A DNA stretch of 64,000 bases, from NCBI RefSeq assembly GCF_015706575.1, contig NW_024037059.1:16095730-16159729 (forward strand). Reading direction: 5' to 3'. This document shows positions 60,854 through 64,000 of this stretch, in pieces. The translations under genes were made by a program, and so were the position numbers. The number at the start of each line of letters is the position of its first letter. Position 1 is the first letter of the stretch. The notes beneath the pieces are model-generated. The model did not search any database. It was not told the DNA's origin and saw only the letters and a program-made list of their open reading frames with translations. Origin of the DNA: Patiria miniata. Its lineage: Eukaryota > Echinodermata > Asteroidea > Valvatida > Asterinidae.

Positions 60854-63800
60854 ATGGATAAATACATTACCGTGGAACAACGTAAGTTTTGCCTCTGTTT
60901 TTACTTTGGTTGATTTATTCCTCTACGCGATCTTGCAACCGCAAGTAATAATATTATTTTCAAAATGAAAAACATTGATAATCATTTTATGAATTTTAAT
61001 AAAATGTTGTGGCGATGAATGTTGAAGGTACAATAACGTAAAAAACATGCTTACGTAAAATGGACATGATCGATACCAGTGCGGTATACTGGTTTTTTTC
61101 TTTTGTCAATAGTTTTCGAAGCAAAGAAAAAGTACGTGCCAACTGCTGCTGATCATGCTGTATGGGAATATAGAGGTATTCATTTGCCTAGTAATGTCTA
61201 CGAGAGTGCCATGCAAGAGTTACACGGGTGGGCGGCAAGAACTGCAGACATCTTCATCGTCACATATCCAAAAGCTGGTAAGATATACATGTACTAACAT
61301 CTTATGACGTCTAAGAACCTTGGGCCTTCTCATCTCGTCCATCCTTCTTCAAATATGTCATACATTTCTTCCCTTCAGAGTCTGCAATATATATGTACGC
61401 TGGAATGGACTTGAGAATGTTGGAAGATTTAGCTTAGTAATGTCTGTGTGTTGTGCTTGTATCATCAAGTTTTGGTTTCAGGAACAGGTGCAACTTTCCC
61501 AAATTACAATTTCTCAACTATATTCGATTGGTAACTTGCGTCATGTCAAAGAAACCGCAAACTAAGCCACTACAACTGCAACACAACCTCGCACACTTGC
61601 TAAAAATAAATTACATTTTTCATTTTCTTGATGTTAACATTGACAGGAACAACTTGGGCGTCTGAGATAGTGTCATGTTTGATTAACGATGGCAACATGG
61701 ACGTCGTAAACAGCAGACACATCACATCACGTGTGCCATTCCTAGAATTGATCGTCCATGGAACGCCAGAATTTGTAAGATTTACATGTTGATGAATATT
61801 AATTGTATGGATCGCATGGGCGAATTCATGTGTTCCATGATGCAATTGCATGAGTCTTCCATGAGAGTGTATACGCAATTCAATGCGTTACATCATTGGA
61901 AATACATTTTCTAATTCAATATGTTCAAGGTTTTCCTTTTAGCGAAATGCAAAGCAATCATTCGTTACAAAAATTCGATTCCTACTCTGTGGAGTCAGCG
62001 AAAAGAAAAAAAGCAGGTGGGTAAGGGCAGACCAATCCATAAATCAGAACAGTCGAATGGCAGAAGGAAATGGAACATTGATAGAAATGATCAAAGAAGA
62101 TGATCAAAGCATCCGGCGAAATTCAAGACCTAAAACTTGAATGCTTCTGATATGAATAGACTAAATTCCTAAACTAAAACTCAATAAGAATTACCTAGAA
62201 GGGACATTTCTTAAAAGCAAATGTGAAAAGGAAATTTAATATCTCATGCCGTCATCATTCGATATCAAGCTGTTGTGAATCATTCACATTTCAGGAAATT
62301 GTAGTTTGGTGTTAGTAAGATGAACTTTTAATGATAATCGTTTCAATCCTATAGTCAATACAATAATATTTTGTTATGCGTCAAGAGAGCAAGCCTGATT
62401 CAGTGTGTTCTGCTCCATATATTGTGCTTTAGAAGTGTCATTGTTTTTTTACCACTGACTCATGTCAGGCCTTCACATCTTTCCTTTTTCTTAATCCTTT
62501 TTAAGGTACCACCCAATTACAAGATCTTAGAGGACGTTGCTTCTCCCCGCATCGTCAAGTCACATCTCCCAGGTCAACTCCTCCCACCAGACGTGTGGAA
62601 GAAGAAAGCCAAGGTTGTCTACGTGCTTCGTAACCCCAAAGATCTCGCAGTTTCTTTGTTTTACTTCGGTAAAGCTTGGCAAGAAATGGGATTCAGCAAT
62701 TTCCTCGAGAGATTTAAATCTGGAGAAGGTAAGTTCACATTCCATCCCTTGTTGCCATTTATCGTCTTCTAAACGAGGGAAGAACCAGTTCTATCGGCGC
62801 CATTATTGGCAGCATATCGCCCTCAACGGTCAAGTACCGGGGGAATCTTTTCCCCGAAAACTTTTGTCCTCAAGATTTTTGCCCAATTTTAAAGGAAAAT
62901 GTAATAGTTATATACATTTTGTTTCAATAGCTGACGATAGCCTAAACCATTGTATCTCTATTCTAATTCATTTCTTGATGTTGTGGAGTGATGCTGCCAA
63001 ATAAATTGAATATCTCTGGCCTGCAACGACTTATATCCAAATAATTTCAATCTAAATTTATTTTCAAATCAAATTAGGTTTTGCCCTTCACCGATGTTTT
63101 TTTCCAACTTTCACTCGGTAGTTAACACACTGAGTATACAGTGTTTAAAAACGTCGGTGAAGGGCAAAACCTAATTTGATTTATATCACCCCGACGCAAA
63201 ATTCCATTTTATAATAAATTTATTTTATTTGATGACAGTTGACTATGGTCCTTGGTGGGAACACTATTTGTATTTCTGGACCAGAAGACATGAAGACAAC
63301 GTATGCATTATGAAATATGAGGACATGCAAAGAGTAAGCCATATTAAACTATCTACATGTAATTAAATGACGGTTAAACAACATAGGGCGGGGCTCAGTT
63401 TTTCTGTGGTATGAAAACAGCTGGCGTGGCTTTATTTCTGGAAGGTCTATGGCGTTTGCCACTTAAAAGATGTGGAATTTTTAAAAGTTGATATGAACGC
63501 TTAGGATAAAGCACATTGTTAAAAGAAAAACATATTACAATGTACACGTAATGGCAATTATAGAATAACAATTTCTTGTAACACAGCTGTATTGGTCTGT
63601 TATATATCCTGAAGGATCTTAAAGGCGTCGTGACTACGATTGGGAAGTTCCTAGGTAAGGAGTTGAGTAACCAGACCATAGATGCCATTGTGGAACACTG
63701 CTCATTCAACAGCATGAAAAGTAACCCCATGGCAAATATGGATACAGTCAGACCCAATCAACCACACCAGTTCATGAGAAAAGGTAGGCTGAAATGTTTA

Positions 63801-64000
63801 TCTAGTCAACTTATCCGTTCGTCCGTCCGTCCGTCCGTCACACTATCTACATTGTACATGTACATGTATTTGTCTTGGTGTTTTCATCGAATGTCTCCGA
63901 TTCTCTTCCTCATTATGCAGGAATCGTTGGTGACTGGAAGACCCACTTCACAGTGAGTCAGAATGAGTCGATGAATGCATTCATCCAAGAAAAAATGGCG
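60854..64000 (+). CDS. Cytosolic sulfotransferase (SULT1-like), 3' end outside window
   Basis: Coding exons: 60854-60881 (its exon starts at 60827 after CAACAG), 61113-61277, 61647-61774, 62506-62728, 63239-63333, 63615-63783 and 63921 to the edge; phases close and 296 residues are visible. SULTs move the sulfuryl group from PAPS to hydroxyl or amine groups of small molecules. Seen: the 5'-phosphosulfate loop TYPKAGTTW (aa 60-68, split by an intron inside Gly65), the catalytic His of KSHLP (aa 127), the 3'-phosphate motif RNPKD with Arg149 and Ser157, MKYEDM, and the PAPS-binding GIVGDWK near the C-terminus. Family length is about 290-310, so only a few codons are missing. The substrate cannot be told. 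Confidence 0.95.
63066..63182. repeat. 117-bp near-perfect palindrome (foldback element) in a SULT intron
   Basis: Arms 63066-63101 and 63147-63182 are reverse complements with one mismatch in 36 (TTAGGTTTTGCCCTTCACCG in the left arm), separated by a 45-nt loop. No clear target duplication. It is probably a tiny foldback MITE and could form a long RNA hairpin in the pre-mRNA. Confidence 0.9.
63815..63839. repeat. (CCGT)n microsatellite
   Basis: About five CCGT units in the last visible SULT intron, followed by TACATGTACATGTA. Confidence 0.9.

Overview
The window is a stretch of AT-rich animal nuclear DNA with spliced genes, GT-AG introns and long non-coding spacers. The gene content (an RPL31 gene, two CNBD2-like genes, two PLP/M6 tetraspan genes, two intronless class A GPCR genes and a cytosolic sulfotransferase) fits a metazoan. 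The frequent TACATGTA-type words and the style of the DNA transposons suggest a marine invertebrate deuterostome such as an echinoderm, but the sequence alone does not fix the species.

Layout on the window: 1-2570 has no recognisable gene. RPL31 (+) has coding exons at 4503-6404, with a probable 5'TOP/ETS start near 2580. Two cyclic-nucleotide-binding-domain genes follow in tandem on the + strand: 12378-19352 (20 coding exons, 704 aa) and 21286-29629 (19 coding exons, 1062 aa). They share the CNBD2-like architecture, including a second CNB domain interrupted by a long insert. Then come two M6/proteolipid-family genes in tandem on the - strand, 33035-36733 (411 aa) and 39058-43903 (540 aa). 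Each has seven coding exons with the same intron positions, and each carries an unusually long cytoplasmic tail. Two single-exon orphan GPCR paralogues lie on the - strand (48697-49680 and 57037-58017). A SULT1-type sulfotransferase (+) begins at 60854 and runs off the right edge. I rebuilt all exon chains by hand from splice consensus, frame continuity and paralogue comparison; codon phases close in every chain.

Mobile DNA: a 330-bp hAT MITE with a perfect 8-bp target duplication (10845-11174), a 2.2-kb hAT element with a perfect 8-bp duplication and arrays of a GGTCTC hexamer near both ends (50766-52971), a 364-bp Harbinger-like MITE with TTA duplications (6954-7317), a 240-bp inverted-repeat element in the presumed RPL31 first intron (4093-4332), a 117-bp near-palindrome in a SULT intron (63066-63182), and a 165-bp 5'-truncated LINE with 12-bp target duplications (45896-46060).

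The most unusual observations are: a 43-bp minisatellite that repeats the 5' splice site of a CNBD exon eight times (15040-15375); a cluster of PKA-type RRxS sites next to the CNB domains of the second CNBD gene; PPxY motifs kept in both long M6 tails; and GPCR paralogues lacking the usual TM6 proline. No operon, CRISPR array or clearly new multi-gene system is visible. The pattern is three gene families, each duplicated locally in tandem.
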